Position numbers and translations under genes: made by a program
Shown: positions 12,807 to 27,695 of the stretch, one piece after another
How the letters are laid out: every line of letters begins with the position of its first letter
Numbering within the stretch: the first letter of the stretch is position 1
The notes under the pieces: generated by a model
What the model was told of the DNA's origin: nothing
Seen by the model: the letters and a program-made list of their open reading frames with translations, nothing else
The model's database searches: none
Assembly (NCBI GenBank): GCA_900074885.1
Contig: FJUW01000025.1
Coordinates: forward strand, 572,152-636,151
DNA from: Rhynchosporium graminicola
Taxonomy: Eukaryota; Ascomycota; Leotiomycetes; Helotiales; Ploettnerulaceae
Reading direction: 5' to 3'
Length of the DNA: 64,000 nucleotides

Positions 12807-14909
12807 GAATATATTCTTACACTTGTTCTCGATGCCGCACTAGGATAAGGAAAATAGCAGCTGTGAGCCTTTGGTTTGCGTGTTAAAAAGCTCTTCCAAG
12901 CGCATGCGAAGTTGTGGTGAGGCTCGATGATGTTATTTTTGTTGACTTTGGAGACATTTAGGCTTAGCGCGGTCTATTTTTCATGTGCAGCAGCATTCTT
13001 GTTCCGTGGTCCCCTCGGTCGTCTTGACCCAATCATGGGAAAAAAATTCTGGTGCCATGCTTAGTACCGACTAGATGTATTTTTGAATTTTGAGGAAATT
13101 CAAGTCGATATGAGGAAAAGCATCAATTGGCCATGGCCGGTTCTGTCCACTTGCTCTTACCAGACACTAGACTACCCTAGATGTCATCTTTTTCTCAGGT
13201 CTGAATACAAACTATGAATCACCCCAACGTATTTAGTCGGAGGAGCTGGCGAGGACTCCAAGTGGAGAGACCATACATCTATAGACTACAGCTGGGTGTT
13301 GATCAAGATTACAGCTTTGTTCCTGCTTTATAATGTTCAACATCAGTAATCTCTGCAGATGCCGTGATGGTAGAAGTTATACTGATATAATATGCCTCAA
13401 GGTCAACATGATTTGAAATAGTATTCTGAGGAGCTTAGCATACACATGAGGCAACCAGAGAGCGCTGTTGGCACAGCGGTCGTCGAAGGTGACACAGAGA
13501 GACAGGTCCACGTCCACAAAGCTGTCCGGGTTACAACAATGTAGGCGCTGTAAAGATAATCAGCGTTCGAGGCATCTCAAATGTGTCGATAGTTTGATAC
13601 TCCGGGTTCATGCAATCACTGGACTATGCCAAACGTGAGACGCTGCAAAACGGCGAAACGCCCGCCTTGAAGCGCATCTCACTTGATTCTTTCCGATAAA
13701 AATGGCAAGTAGTTTCAAGAACCCACTGCAGCAAAGAAGACGACCTCTAAATGATCTTTGATCGGTCAGAAGACTTCGAGTATCACATTACATTAAAGCA
13801 GTTCGTCATTCCTAACATGACTTTTCCTTGATGATTTCACAGGGAAGCATTGGGAAAGTCGCCATCTATCTAAACCTTAGCATAACACTTTCCTCGCTTC
13901 GGAACCTTCATTTTCAGATACGTACCAACAACCATGGATGTGTCCTTTTCTGAAGGATCTTTTGCTCATCTTGAAGACATGCCACAGCGGAGCTAGTATA
14001 TCTATCTGCCACAAGATTTTCCAGGCAGCTCTCCATTGCCATCCTTTTTCAGCATCATTCTCATACTTTTCTCTTGCATAAGGTCACATTTCCCACAGCA
14101 TGTAGAAATTGCACCACAGTCGCAAGGCTTGCGAGGATTGCAATCCGTTCTCGTCCATCGATGCATAGGTAGGTAGGCAGTGAAAGCCAGCCTCCCAGCG
14201 AAGGAGACAATAGTCAAGAAAGCCACATGAACTCAGCTCGCTTCCCCACCTACGCTGGGTTCTTATTCCTAGGAAGCTATTCACGAGTCACGGAAGCAAG
14301 TACAAACTCGACTCGGAGGGCAAGGGTAGAGGATCTTGGCAAGGCTGCCGATGTTCGTTCACGGTGTCAAAGATGAGCCTAGCCAGGATACAATATGTGC
14401 ACTGAGTGAGTGGGGTTATTGTAGCAGCACCATCCCGAGCCCGAGTACCGTGTCTTTGGTCCGCGTCGTCTGAGGCACATCCACATTTCAAGATTGGCTT
14501 CTCATTGGTCCAGTTCCCCGCAAGTATAAGTATCTCCCCCCCAGAGCCAGCTTCCAGATCCCGTACCAAACAGCCGCTCGCAAGTATGCGCGTTATGGAC
14601 TGGGTTGTTGGGTTTGAGTACGAAGCTGATTTGCCATGTAGATAGAGCTGGGCTGGATGAGACGAGATGGGATGTCCTGCCCCAGTACAATTGCCGTTAA
14701 AGACGCCGAAGATACCTGATTGGATTCACACATATGACACTTCACCCCATATCTGAAATCTGTACTTAAAGGGGCCATTCATCCCTCTCCGTCTCTCAAT
14801 CGCTGAGGTTTGGCTATCTCTTAAGCTCTTGATTATTTAATTCATCTTGCTGTGTCGTCATACATCTTGAGCCTCATTTTCACCATTTCATCACCCCAAG
14901 CCCAACATC
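12807..14909. other. 2.1-kb divergent intergenic region
   Basis: It separates the minus-strand orphan (start 12806) from the plus-strand monooxygenase (start 14910), so it holds both promoters. Frames are short and unsupported. I see no tRNA, repeat or family match. The last 150 bp before 14910 are pyrimidine-rich, as usual for fungal leaders. Confidence 0.6.
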
Positions 14910-16957
<2,048 letters not shown>

Positions 16958-17455
16958 AGCATGAATCACAAATAGTATAAAATGCCAAGATGTGTCAATA
17001 GATGATGACTACGAACAGTGCTATCTCATATTTCGCACAGTTTGGATGTGCTCGATACATGTTTGTTTTCGAGCCTCAGTCTTGCTATTTGCGACTTGGT
17101 TGTGTCATGTTCGGATGCTGAAAACGAAATGAAGAACGCCCCATAACACGAGTCGAGCAATTTAACAGCTCGAAACATTCACTTTCATTCAGTATACAAT
17201 ATTTAATTGAAGTAAATATTCGCCTACTGTTCCCAGCCCAGTTCAGCCATATTAAGCTCGGGTGGCTGCTGAAACCAAGCCACACTAGGATGCACCCGGG
17301 CTCCCCTGCACTTTACTTGCTGTTGTCCCTTGTTCGCTTTTCCTTTCTAGCTTTCGCGACCAAACAGCTTGCGCCTTCTAAGCTTCCCCTCATCTCAATT
17401 TCGTTGACAATCTATCTCATCTTATCTACAGCTACCACCGTGGAACATTTGCGAA
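16958..17455. other. Intergenic region between the monooxygenase and the SUMO protease gene
   Basis: It contains the monooxygenase 3' flank and the promoter of the downstream gene. From about 17300 the sequence is CT-rich, probably a 5' leader. No other feature seen. Confidence 0.55.
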
Positions 17456-19200
17456 ATGTCGGCGCGGAAACGAAAAGCTACAGAGCAGCAGATGCGCCCC
17501 AGCCCCGCGATGAAATTTCAGAGGGTAAGAGTGCCCGTCATTGAATGACACGATTCGCGCAGCTAATACAGCATCTCCAGCCAGTTCCCCGATCTAGATC
17601 CACGACCTTGCGAAAGGCACCTCGACTACCTCAGCATAACGGAGTGATAATGAAGGCCTGGAATTGGCTAAGCGGTTGGATTTGTGCACCAGAAGATATG
17701 CAGAAGGTTCAGAAGTCGATTCAAGGTAGGGTACCCAGCTCTGATGGTGAACTCGTCACTGATGGCTTAGAAGCCGCCTCAGCAGAAGCGCATATTCAAA
17801 CCTCGACAAGAAGATCCGATGGGACTGTCACGATGAAGCGACAGAAAACCCAGATCGGAGGCGGTGCGGCCAGACGACCCAAGTCAGCAAATGACGCTGT
17901 ACATGTTACTTCGAAGACTGTTCACAAGGGTCCGATTGATTTCAGGGACGCTCACGACGAAACACAGAGGGCGCAAATACTGAACGCCTACTGGGAACCA
18001 CCGCAGCTTGGATTTTTCAACAAGAAGATGTCGCAGGAAGCCGAAGTGCCTAGCGAAACCTCAATGGAGGCGATTGATGAGTCTCTCAGTGGCCTCCAAC
18101 TGGATGCACCAAGACCACCTTCCTCCACCTCGTCCTCGCAGTCGCCCCCCGGGCAATATGAAGACAGTCCCTTTAGGAAGCACATCAAACAAATACCCCA
18201 AACGTCAGGTTCGATCTCTCGATTAGGCTTCCGGCCTTCGAAGTCTACTGGGAATCTGAAGCGAAATGATTTCGTTAAGACATTTTTCAAAGATGAGAAG
18301 GAAACGCAGAGTTTGAAAACCTCGACTAGAAAAGTCCGCCAGCTTGAAGTGTTGCGAAGGGATAGGGAACGCCGAGAGCTCCAGGAGAAACGACAGGCTG
18401 CGATGCAGCGCAGGCTAATACGACAATCGCCATTGAAGCCTCTCATTCAAGCTTTGGATATGAACTGGAATGCTCGCATCAATCAGATACTTCACTACCG
18501 TAACCCTGACGAGGAGCTTACGAAATCTCTCGAGGGTACGGAATTAAGAGTCAAGGATTTCCAAACATTACTGGGCCAGCAAGCGTGGCTGAATGACGAA
18601 GTCATCAACGCGTACATCGAATGGATTACTACAGCAGCAAACAATGCAGCGGAAGCAGAAACGAAAGCGGCCGGAGAACCAGTCTCAACTGTCCCGAAAT
18701 TCCTTGCTCATAGCACGTTCTTTTATAATATCTTAGTAAAGAAAGGGCCCAGCGGAGCTGAAAGACTGATGAAGAGGAAAAAGGCTCCCGGTGCGTCGCT
18801 GTTAGAAGTAGATACGGTCTTCATACCGATCTGTAGAGGTGCGCATTGGACAATTGCGCTTGTTCGTCCTATTGCAAAGACCATCGAATATCTCGACAGC
18901 ATGGGCGGCCAAGGAACAGACGTGATTTCCGTACTAACAAAATGGGTCAAACATCAGCTGGGATCGAAGTACGATGCAAGCGAATGGAGATTTCCGAGGA
19001 CGAGCTGCGCCTATCAGTCCAACGGCTACGACTGTGGAGTGTTTGTCTGCACAAATGCCCTCTGTGTTGCGATTGGCGTACATCCTGATTGTTACAGTCA
19101 ACGGGACTTGACACAGCAGCGAATGAATATCGCTGCTGTATTATTGAATAGGGGGTTCGAGGGCGATTTCAGATGGGATACGACAGTTTTCGTAGGATGA
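17456..19200 (+). CDS. Ulp1-type SUMO protease (peptidase family C48)
   Basis: The C-terminal 200 residues are a C48 cysteine protease domain. With the model below, catalytic residues are His448 (HWTIAL), Asp465 (YLDSMGG), Gln505 and Cys511 (NGYDCGVF). The motif WLNDEVINAYIEW precedes them, as in Ulp1/SENP. Family members mature SUMO and remove it from substrates. Residues 24-300 are a basic, disordered region. Exon 1 is 17456-17524 (MSARKRKATEQQ..., NLS-like). Exon 2 starts at 17572 after a 47-nt intron, or at 17563 if the intron is only 38 nt; both keep frame. The model gives 565 residues. The same window carries Uba2, the SUMO E1 subunit, about 41 kb away. Confidence 0.9.
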
Positions 19201-20084
19201 GATGGGCGTTGCATTTACGGGAGTTCAAGGATTGGGAACGGAATTATACCCATTTGTTTTGGTGCATATGGCGCAGGCTGGATTGATGTGTAGACTGTAT
19301 GATGGAGGGTTCGGGAGAGGAGGAGGAGGCTGACTGTAGCTCAAGAAAAGCTGAAGCAACAGTACTGGCTGATCTGAGTCAAGAAATCGTACATAGAGAG
19401 TCAATGTCAACGGAGACATATAAATTCGATACTCACTTCGATAAAGGCAGATAAGCTATATGCACAGTTCAGAGAATGTCAATACTCAGTTGGCGTCCTA
19501 ATATAGTAAGGCTATATGAACTCGATTAGATAGCAGAAAGATACAGCTTAATCTTCGAACTGTCAAAGTCTAAATAAAGGTGCTTTCCTGTACCTATAAA
19601 GATTATCTGTATTTTGATACATGCCTAAATCGATTACTGTTAAAATTGAGGTTATCAAAATCCCTTCTTGCTTAGACAGGTTAGCCAGCACTGCCTCGTC
19701 TTCTTCGGTTTCCAACACTCAAGAAAACAATAGAGGCTCTCCTCTTTAGCCGGACGGCTAGAAGCTGTCACTCTCAAGATGAACCTTGGGACTGGAATCT
19801 CACCTGCGCCGCAGCGAATGTGGGTGGGGGTGATGCTTGCTGTACCTGGCCTGGCCTGGCTTCTCCGATCCACCTCCAACGGGGATGCTGTTTGTAGTGC
19901 GGAGCAAAAGCTATTTACCCTGTCCTACCTGCATCTACTTCGTGCCTCTTCGACCTTGAACCTGACCCCTTCTTCACCCAGCGACCAAGGCCTTGCGTTG
20001 CCTGCTTGTATGATATTGTACGATCAACATATGTCTTGATCCATCCCAATCTGCATGATTGCTGGAGTGCGATAAGTCGGGGCC
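19201..20084. other. Intergenic region upstream of the WD40 gene
   Basis: It holds the 3' flank of the SUMO protease gene and the promoter of the WDR48-like gene. Short frames only, none recognised. No RNA gene or repeat seen. Confidence 0.55.
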
Positions 20085-23000
20085 ATGGCCAACAAAAAAG
20101 TCAGGCAGCGCATTAGCTATGGTACGTCTTTCCCCGCACCCTGAGATATACTTAACCTCCGAGACTGTTGATGCTGATTGCTACGTGAAGTCCTGCCTCT
20201 TGCAAACTCGCCTGGCGGTCATCGATTAGGAGTAAATGGCCTCGCCGTCGACAGCGATCAATCGATCCTGTGAGTCAAAGTGCAATGCCTATAAATGTTA
20301 CTTAGAGGTGGAGTCTCTTGATCTCGGGGCTAACCAGATTGCAGCTATTCAGGAGGAAGAGACGGTGCAATTTGCGCCTGGAATTTAAATATCGACTTAA
20401 AAACGTCAATACCCCCCGAAAATCCTTTCGATTCACCAGATGATCCTACTTCAGAGACGAGCTCGAAAACCCAGACCTCTACGACCTTCCGCGCGCAAAC
20501 TCAAGCACATACCCACTGGGTTAATGATATTGTGCTCGCGCAGAACAACACTGCTTTGGTATCGGCATCTTCTGATCTGACTGTCAGAGTATGGCGACCA
20601 TTATCGAATGAGTCTGAGGCGCCTCAGACAGTTGGACAACATGCCGATTACGTAAAGTGTGTTGCGACTCCAGGTCCACAGTCAGACTGGGTAGCTTCAG
20701 GAGGACTCGACCGACGAATATGTCTGTGGGATCTTAGCGGAGCTGGAAAGAAACTCGAGATTGAAGTTGGAGACGAAGAGAAGAGCGAGAAGGGATCTGT
20801 TTACGCTTTGAGTGTAAGCCGCAGCATACTTGCAAGTGGTGGCCCAGAATCTATTGTGCGACTATGGGATCCAAGAACTGGAAAGAGGGTCACCAAGTTT
20901 GTGGGCCATACAGACAATATCAGGGATATTCTGGTGAGCGAGAGTGGAGACACCATTATGACTGCCAGCTCTGATCAGACTGTCAAAGTATGGAGTGTTA
21001 CGGCAGGACGCTGCATGCATACGTTGACTATGCACAATGATAGTGTTTGGTCACTGTTCTCGGACGATCCAGATCTGGGAGTATTCTACAGTAGTGATCG
21101 ATCTGGCTTAGTTGTGAAAACTGATGTTAGAGGTACGCTGGGAGAGATGGACGACGGACTTTCTCTGGCGGTTGCTCACGAGAACGAGGGAGTGAACAAA
21201 GTTATCGCATGTGGAGATCACATCTGGACTGCTACGTCCAGTTCTTCCATCAACCGATGGACCAATATCGACACAGGGTCAGATATTCAGCTTCCAGAGG
21301 CATACAGGCGCCATCGAGCATCGAGTGCTGCGTCTCGCCCAAGGCAGTTGTCAACACCTGTAACAACCGGAGGCTCGAAGAAAGAGATACCGGCACAGTC
21401 AGTCTTGAGGATATCAAACACTGCGAGTTTCCCAGCTCCGGCAGCGAGGGACTCTGATGCTGCAACAACATACTCGGCATTAAGCGGAGCTCGCAAAGCC
21501 TCCGAAGTCATTATTGACCCCGATATTGGCGTGATTATCCCGATCCATGCTCTACCAGAAGAGACCATTGAAGGCCAACACGGACTGGTCAAGCATAAAC
21601 TGCTTAATGATCGCAGACGAGCCTTAACCTTAGACACAGCAGGAGATGTCTTGCTGTGGGATCTGCTAAGAGTACGTTCAGAGCGCGAGATCTGTTTTCA
21701 AACCGCTAACAATCGCAGTGTATCCCGATTCAATCATTCGGAAAGCGACATCTTGAGGATGTTGAACCTGAGGTCAATACTATGGAAGCAGTTGCGCCTT
21801 GGTGCTCTATTGATACCCGAACTGGACGGCTTGCTGTCGTCCTGGAAGAATACAATTGCTTTGATGCAGAAATGTATGCGGACGAGCTAGAATTGGATCA
21901 GGGAGTGGAATTCAGGGACGATCAAAGAAGTAAGGATATTGGTCGCTCTAGAGAAAGTCTTCAACTAACTCGTAAAAGTCAATCTTGGAAAGTGGATTCT
22001 TCGTCATATTTTTTCGAATCTGATTGATGAGATGATTAAAAGAGATGAAGTCATCCGCAAGGAGCTCAACGATAAAATTAAGAAGGGCGGACAGAGAGCT
22101 AATGCTCCAACAACAATCCAGATTCCAGCAGCCGGAAGTAGTTGGGCAGACAATTCTGCTTTGACACCAAGGGGCAATGGACACACTTATCCGATGACAC
22201 CTGGCATGGGGATTGGTGTAGCTACACCTGCCGCGCTCAATCACCTCCCTGGCGTTCCTGAAGATGGAGCGCCTCTTGACAAAAAAGCATCTCAAGCCAG
22301 TCGCACATCTGCTGATAAGACTGGAGACTATTTCTCAAATACACCGCTTCCATCCGAAGCATCTTCTAAACCCATCGCCGAAACTCTTGAAGCTCCACCA
22401 AAATCTCCGTCGGATACCGACAAAGAGACCAATGGTAAGGATGGCAACACGTTATTTGGGAAGAAGTTCCGCATGGGTATGGGCAGCATGTCCTTTGGTA
22501 GCAAAAAGCTCGGACGTTCTGCGTCTACAGCGACAACAGAGAAACCTGTTGTCATTGATGAAAAAGTCGAAGATGGCTCTGAGACTTCAAGTAGTGGCGA
22601 CAAGGAGAAAGAGGTTGATGATAACTTCTTTGGAATTGTGCAGAAGATACGGAACGAGTACGACAGGTTTCTTTTAGAAAATCCCGAAACCCGAGTCGAG
22701 ACTGCAATCACGCCTAGCTTACCGAATGAGACGCCTGTTTTAAAGCCTCCACCAATGACAACTGTTATTATCCAAGAGGAGACTTCAGGAGGGAGTGCAG
22801 ATCTGTATAGAGGTACCGTTGCAACAGTTGGAGAAGACGCAACACTAATCGCAGAACGAGCTCCCATGTGGCTTGGTGATCTACTTTTGCGCGTAGGTGA
22901 AAATATCAGCCGTTTCAGCACTTTCTAATATTTCATATAGAACAAGATTCCTATCAAAGAGCCAGTCAAGGTATCATTTGTGTTGCAACCCTGGCAAGAT

Positions 23001-23394
23001 CTGCTACCAAGTATTGCTGGGCCAGATGGGAATTCCCGCCTCAATGCCAACAGAATGCTACGAGTCAAGAAGATTTTGGCTTATGTTGCAGAGCGTATTG
23101 AGGCTGCCCCAGAGCAACCAGATCCAGACGCTTTACGACCGGAGGAATATCTCGAGCTCTACTGCTATGATCAGGTAAGAAGTGTGGCTACAAGCAGTAT
23201 TGACATTCTCGCTAATTCAAAGCCAGAAATTACCAATCACAATGAGTCTTGCTACTCTTCGTGCCCATGTTTGGAAGGGAGGTGCAGATGTAATGTTGTA
23301 CTACAAAGCTAATGGGCGAAAGCCAATCGCACATGCAAAGGCGCCAGAATCGACACCAGGAGTACCAGCAGCTCCAACCACACCTACTACATAG
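20085..23394 (+). CDS. WDR48/UAF1-like WD40 protein, deubiquitinase partner
   Basis: Seven exons give 989 residues: 20085-20121, 20191-20269, 20345-21671, 21719-21929, 21979-22892, 22941-23174 and 23227-23394. The N-terminal half is a WD40 propeller: [70 protein letters not shown] are visible blades. After about residue 480 comes the family's specific region with [19 protein letters not shown], a disordered Ser/Thr-rich linker, and the C-terminal SUMO-like domain ending [17 protein letters not shown], typical of WDR48. Human WDR48 activates USP1, USP12 and USP46. The fission-yeast relative is Bun107. The three 3' exon joins are fixed by conserved blocks on both sides. No identifiable deubiquitinase gene is adjacent. 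Confidence 0.92.
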
Positions 23395-23715
23395 TCCATC
23401 GGGAAAGGGCGATTCCTGCATATTTTGGCAGCTTTTGTATACACTTCTTGGCTTTTGTATTTCTATTCAATACATTTTCCGACAGCATAATTTCAGCCCC
23501 TCTAATGTAATGCGTTGATATTCAAACATCTTCAAATCAGCATCAAAAATGTGTGTTTTGATGCTGTGTGATAGGGGAAGAGACGTCCTAGAGCCGCACC
23601 AGAAAGACAGATGTACATTGCTTATCAAAGTAAACAGAAATTGAGGCGGGTATCTCCAACTATGCCAGGCGCCATCTCTACGCGTGCGTGAACTATTAGT
23701 ATCCTGCAAGATTCC
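23395..23715. other. Convergent 3' intergenic region
   Basis: The WDR48-like gene and the SAM carrier gene end toward each other here. The stretch probably holds both poly(A) sites. No other feature seen. Confidence 0.55.
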
Positions 23716-24594
23716 TCACGATTCAGTCTCTCCAGACAACGAGTTATGCGCCCATTGATAAGAGCCCAAGAAGATCGCACCACCAGCACTAATCCACAGA
23801 ATTCTTGGCCCAATACCGGCAAAGAAAGCTCTCGGCCCACTATCCCTCAGTATTTGCTTCAGCAGCAGTAGCACGGCCGTCTTCTCCTTCGCCAACATCA
23901 TCCTCGTCTTCAACACATCCAACGGCGTCGTAGTAGCCGCAGCCACCGCCCCGGATACACTCCCAAACAGCCCACTCTCCCACGCACTGATACTCTCCTT
24001 CCCGGACTTCCTCCTCCTGTACTCCTTCATACTCTCCCAGAGCGGGAACTGAATGACCGTAAACGGCACCTCGCGCATGATAGTCACTGACCACCCACGA
24101 TAGAGTTCCATCCAGACACCAGGCAATCCTATAACTCTCCTTTGCGATAGAATGGCTTTGATAGTCGCTAGGGATGAGGGGTACTGGCCGGCTTGTGTCC
24201 TCTGTTTGATAACCTCCGTCGGAACCCTCACTGCACACGCAGCTACCTCTCCCAGACTCGCTGCGATCATATGTTCTATGGGCGCAGTCCATTCCTCAGA
24301 CTGTCCGCCACTGCCTTCTATAGCGGACTTCGCATGGCGTCTGGCAGAGAAAAAGGTCTTGGTGTATTCGTAGGTGCAGAAGAAGAGAGCAGCGCCGGGC
24401 GCGGAGCCTACAATTGCTGATCCTACTCCGCGGTATATTCCTGTGAAGCCGCCTGAGGCGAGAAAGCCGGTGGAGGATTGGAGACGCGTTTTCAGTGTGT
24501 CGAGAGGATAGAGGGAGAGGTCGACTGTGGTACCTGCGAGGGCGCCGGCGAGGAGGGCGGTTGTAAACGCGGTTTTGGGGGGTGGAGTTGACAT
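23716..24594 (-). CDS. Mitochondrial S-adenosylmethionine carrier (SLC25A26/Sam5 type)
   Basis: A single exon gives 292 residues. Three mitochondrial-carrier repeats are seen, with signatures PLDTLKTRLQSSTGF, PTEVIKQRTQAG and PLDVLKTRMMLAK. The second signature, with Thr-Glu-Val and Gln-Arg after it, and the QSSTGF after the first, are typical of SAM carriers, which import S-adenosylmethionine into the mitochondrial matrix in exchange for S-adenosylhomocysteine. Glycine-rich helix packing motifs (ALLAGALAG, GSVSGAVAAATTTP) follow family pattern. I start at the ATG of MSTPPPK rather than a Met 28 codons upstream, because family members begin near this point and the extra residues show no similarity. 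It is divergent from the TilS-like gene with 276 bp between starts. Confidence 0.93.
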   Translation of the reverse strand: MSTPPPKTAFTTALLAGALAGTTVDLSLYPLDTLKTRLQSSTGFLASGGFTGIYRGVGSAIVGSAPGAALFFCTYEYTKTFFSARRHAKSAIEGSGGQSEEWTAPIEHMIAASLGEVAACAVRVPTEVIKQRTQAGQYPSSLATIKAILSQRRVIGLPGVWMELYRGWSVTIMREVPFTVIQFPLWESMKEYRRRKSGKESISAWESGLFGSVSGAVAAATTTPLDVLKTRMMLAKEKTAVLLLLKQILRDSGPRAFFAGIGPRILWISAGGAIFLGSYQWAHNSLSGETES

Positions 24595-24870
24595 TGTTGC
24601 GGTTTGGATAATATTGTTCGACGCCTTGTTGTAAATTTGCGTACCACTATCTGTACACAAATTTTTTTTGCCTAGCACTCGACGCTCAATTGAGGCTCAA
24701 TTGAGGCCGAAGCCGGCTTAAATTTGGAGATGCCATGTGGTGATAGGATTGAGATCGGAGTTTCTGCCACCTCGTCTACATTCACTTTGAGGTCTCGCGT
24801 GCGCATTCCATTTAGCTCGGCTTTACATCAACACTCCTTTAAACACAATTCACCTATATGAGACAATGGA
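24595..24870. promoter_or_regulatory. Divergent promoter of the SAM carrier and TilS-like genes
   Basis: This is the whole 276 bp between the two start codons, so both promoters must fit in it. A CAATTGAGG sequence occurs twice in direct tandem around 24688-24707. No TATA box is obvious. Sharing is inferred from position only. Confidence 0.6.
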
Positions 24871-26857
24871 ATGAGCGCCACTACACGCATACTTACAACT
24901 AGTGGTCTGTTGAGAAAACACGAGCCACCTCCATCTCTTCCAATTTCTGTAGATGAATTCTCGGAGATATGGACGAGAATTTGGCCGAAATCACGAGGCG
25001 CCAGGTCAGGCCTCACCAGACCAAAATCTCTTACCATTGGTATGTATGCTTCTACAGAAGATTCATAAAACTTGATTGTGATAAGACTGTACTGATGATT
25101 GGAAAACAGGCTTGGCTATTAGTGGTGGTGTCGATTCCATGGCACTAGCATTTCTGTGCTCCAGCATGAAGGACAGGCTCTCACTAGGGAATACACATAC
25201 CGACTTCCGAGCTTTCGTTGTCGACCATGGTGTCCGAGAAGGGAGCCACCAGGAAGCGGCGGCTGTCTGTGGCAGTTTAGACAAGAGAGGTATGTTCATC
25301 ACAAAATTATACTACCAATCCTCGCAGCTACATTGACAGCATTCTTTAGGAATTCAAAGCCACATCTTACAGATCAAATGGCCGTCAACTCGAGGATCAT
25401 CTTCAAGCTTCGAGTCCGCAGCTAGGACGTACCGATTTCGTGCTCTGGGAAAAGCGTGTCGGAGATGGGGCATGGAGTCCTTGCTCTTAGCTCATCACCA
25501 AGATGATCAAGTGGAAACCATCATGATGAGGTTAATGGAAGGTCACCGAACTGGTCTCACAGGTATCAAAGAGTCCTCTTCGATTCCAGAATGTTACGGC
25601 ATCCACGGCGTTCACGAGAGTGGAGGGCTCTACTATCTCGCTAGAGCAGGTATCATACCAGACGAGCCGAATGTCATGAAAGCTTCGGGGAATAGGCCGC
25701 AGCTTTTGACTGAGACTGGAGGTGTAAGACTCTATAGACCTCTCTTGGGATTCAGTAAAGAGCGATTGATAGCTACATGTAAAGCGAATGACGTCTCCTG
25801 GTTCGAAGACCACACTAATGCGGATAAAACGCTCACCAAGCGGAACGCTATCAGATATATGCGAGCGCATCACATCCTGCCGAGTGCATTGAGTACAACC
25901 TCTCTGCTCAACCTATGCCAGAGAATGAATGAACAGAAAGCTTTCCGGCAAAAGATATTTGAAAAATGGCTGGGTAAATGCCGTATCACGGCATTGGATT
26001 TGCGGGTTGGGAGCATGAAAGTCAGATTTACCAATCTGAATGAGTTTAAAAAGGATCTTTTTGAGTCGCGAGATAAAGCTGGAGAAGTCGCAGCGGAATT
26101 GCTTAGAAAGATTGTTATGCTTGTGACTCCTCAGGAGCATATCTCGCTTTCTGCGCTTCATGGCACGGTTGGGAGGATATTTCCCGAGTTGGCGGGAGAG
26201 AAACCTCTAGAGACGTCGTTTACTGTGTGTGGAGTATATTTCCAATTTGTGCCATCAGTTGGAGCGGAAGATTCAACCATATCGACGGAGGTAACGGAAA
26301 ATAAGTCTGAATATAAAGCCAAACCAACCTGGCAGATTTCGCGCCAACCATTCCAAAGCAGCGAAACCGCGAAACGGACAATCACATTCTCATGCCCTAC
26401 ATCTATTCAAACTACTACGGTCCCACCACCTGCGATTTCATCCTCACTCGATACCGCCTCGCCTGTTCCCCTGACACAGAACAACTGGTCACCATTCAAG
26501 CTCTGGGACGGACGGTACTGGATTCGTCTGCGCACGAAGTACATATCTCTCCTCCAACCACCAAGTACCAGCATCTCCATCTCCATCCAACCGCTCTCTC
26601 CAACGCTCTGGGCGGACCTAAAAGCGCGACTCACCAAAGAACAGGCCGACGTATCGAAATATATCAAAGCCAAAGCATCAGGGGGCGTGAAATGGACATT
26701 ACCTGCGATCGTGCTACGAGGTGGCGATGGAGGGGAAAGGGCCGTAGCGCTGCCATCGCTTGATGTGGTTTTGAACGAAGTGAGGGAAGAGATTGAGTTT
26801 GAAGTTCGGTATAAGAAGATCTATACTGATGAGCTAGACACCCCGGACTCGTGGTAG
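24871..26857 (+). CDS. tRNA(Ile)-lysidine synthetase-like PP-loop ATPase (TilS/MesJ family)
   Basis: Three exons give 618 residues: 24871-25039, 25110-25289 and 25350-26857. The PP-loop SGGVDS lies at residues 61-66, spanning shortly after the first join. VDHGVREGS and the later LAHHQDDQVET block are the other conserved ATP- and tRNA-binding elements. RLYRPLLGFSKERLIATC and EDHTNADKTLTKRNAIR follow, as in bacterial TilS. The family converts C34 of tRNA-Ile(CAU) to lysidine so it reads AUA. In fungi the target is expected in mitochondria. The N-terminus is basic in parts but no clear presequence can be claimed. The C-terminal 250 residues diverge from bacterial TilS. An alternative is a related PP-loop tRNA thiolase, but the HHQDDQ motif favours TilS. 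Confidence 0.9.
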
Positions 26858-27695
26858 GAACTTAATGCGTAAATTTCCAAGGAACTGGACGTTTACTTGT
26901 CTGTCAATATCAGAAAAGAGTGGCTGACTCTGTTGAAAGCTGATCTCAATTAGCGAGGAGTATGGAGTCAGTTTTTAACTGTTGAGTTCATTCTAGGCAA
27001 AGCCTTTCACTCTATCACACCATTCAATCGAGTGGAACCCAATTCTCAACGTTACGATCGCTTACTTTTGTACTCAAGACCCGCATGTACAAGATTGAGT
27101 CAAATCTGGAGTCGCTTCCGTGACTTGACATTTTTGTATCCTCGCGACCCTTGCTTCTGGCTACCCATATCAGCCGCATTTATCTGTCCGCAATAGACTG
27201 TATCACAGTCGGGAAATGGCACGAGTAATCAGTTTCAAGTAGATTCTTCTGTTCCCTTACTCTACGCCTGTCTTCCTACCTGTTCTCTGCCTGCCTGCCA
27301 ATGCGACCAGCCTAATTGTGGCATGGCTTTCCAATTCAAATCCTCTTCCCTTTGACCAACCATAGCGTCAATTATAGGGGTATCCTTAAAACGCCAGTGA
27401 ACCAAGGAACAAAGTAAATTAAAATGAAAAACCCAACGCCGCGGAACATGCATGCCGCACCTCCATGCTGCTCCCGAAAGCTCGCTCGGTACCTATGCAA
27501 GAACGGTACAGTGCCACTCATCTGTCTATTCTCTGCAGATAATTCGTCAGGATCCAATGTAATTCAGTGCCGAACTTTGTCGGGTACGAGAATCATGCAT
27601 GCAACCAAAGTGGTACAATCCTGGCTCCTCCCTAACTCCACGCTATGCGATGTGATATATGATATGTGTGCTGTATGCCCCCCGACACTTTGCTT
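26858..27695. other. Intergenic region, convergent ends of TilS-like and SAL1-like genes
   Basis: Both flanking genes end toward this stretch. A plus-strand frame at 27424-27732 lies partly over the carrier gene end and is not supported. No RNA gene or repeat was recognised. Confidence 0.55.

Noticed and set aside
22328..22921. Minus-strand frame of 197 codons
   Set aside because: Antisense to the disordered linker of the WDR48-like gene; low complexity and no similarity.
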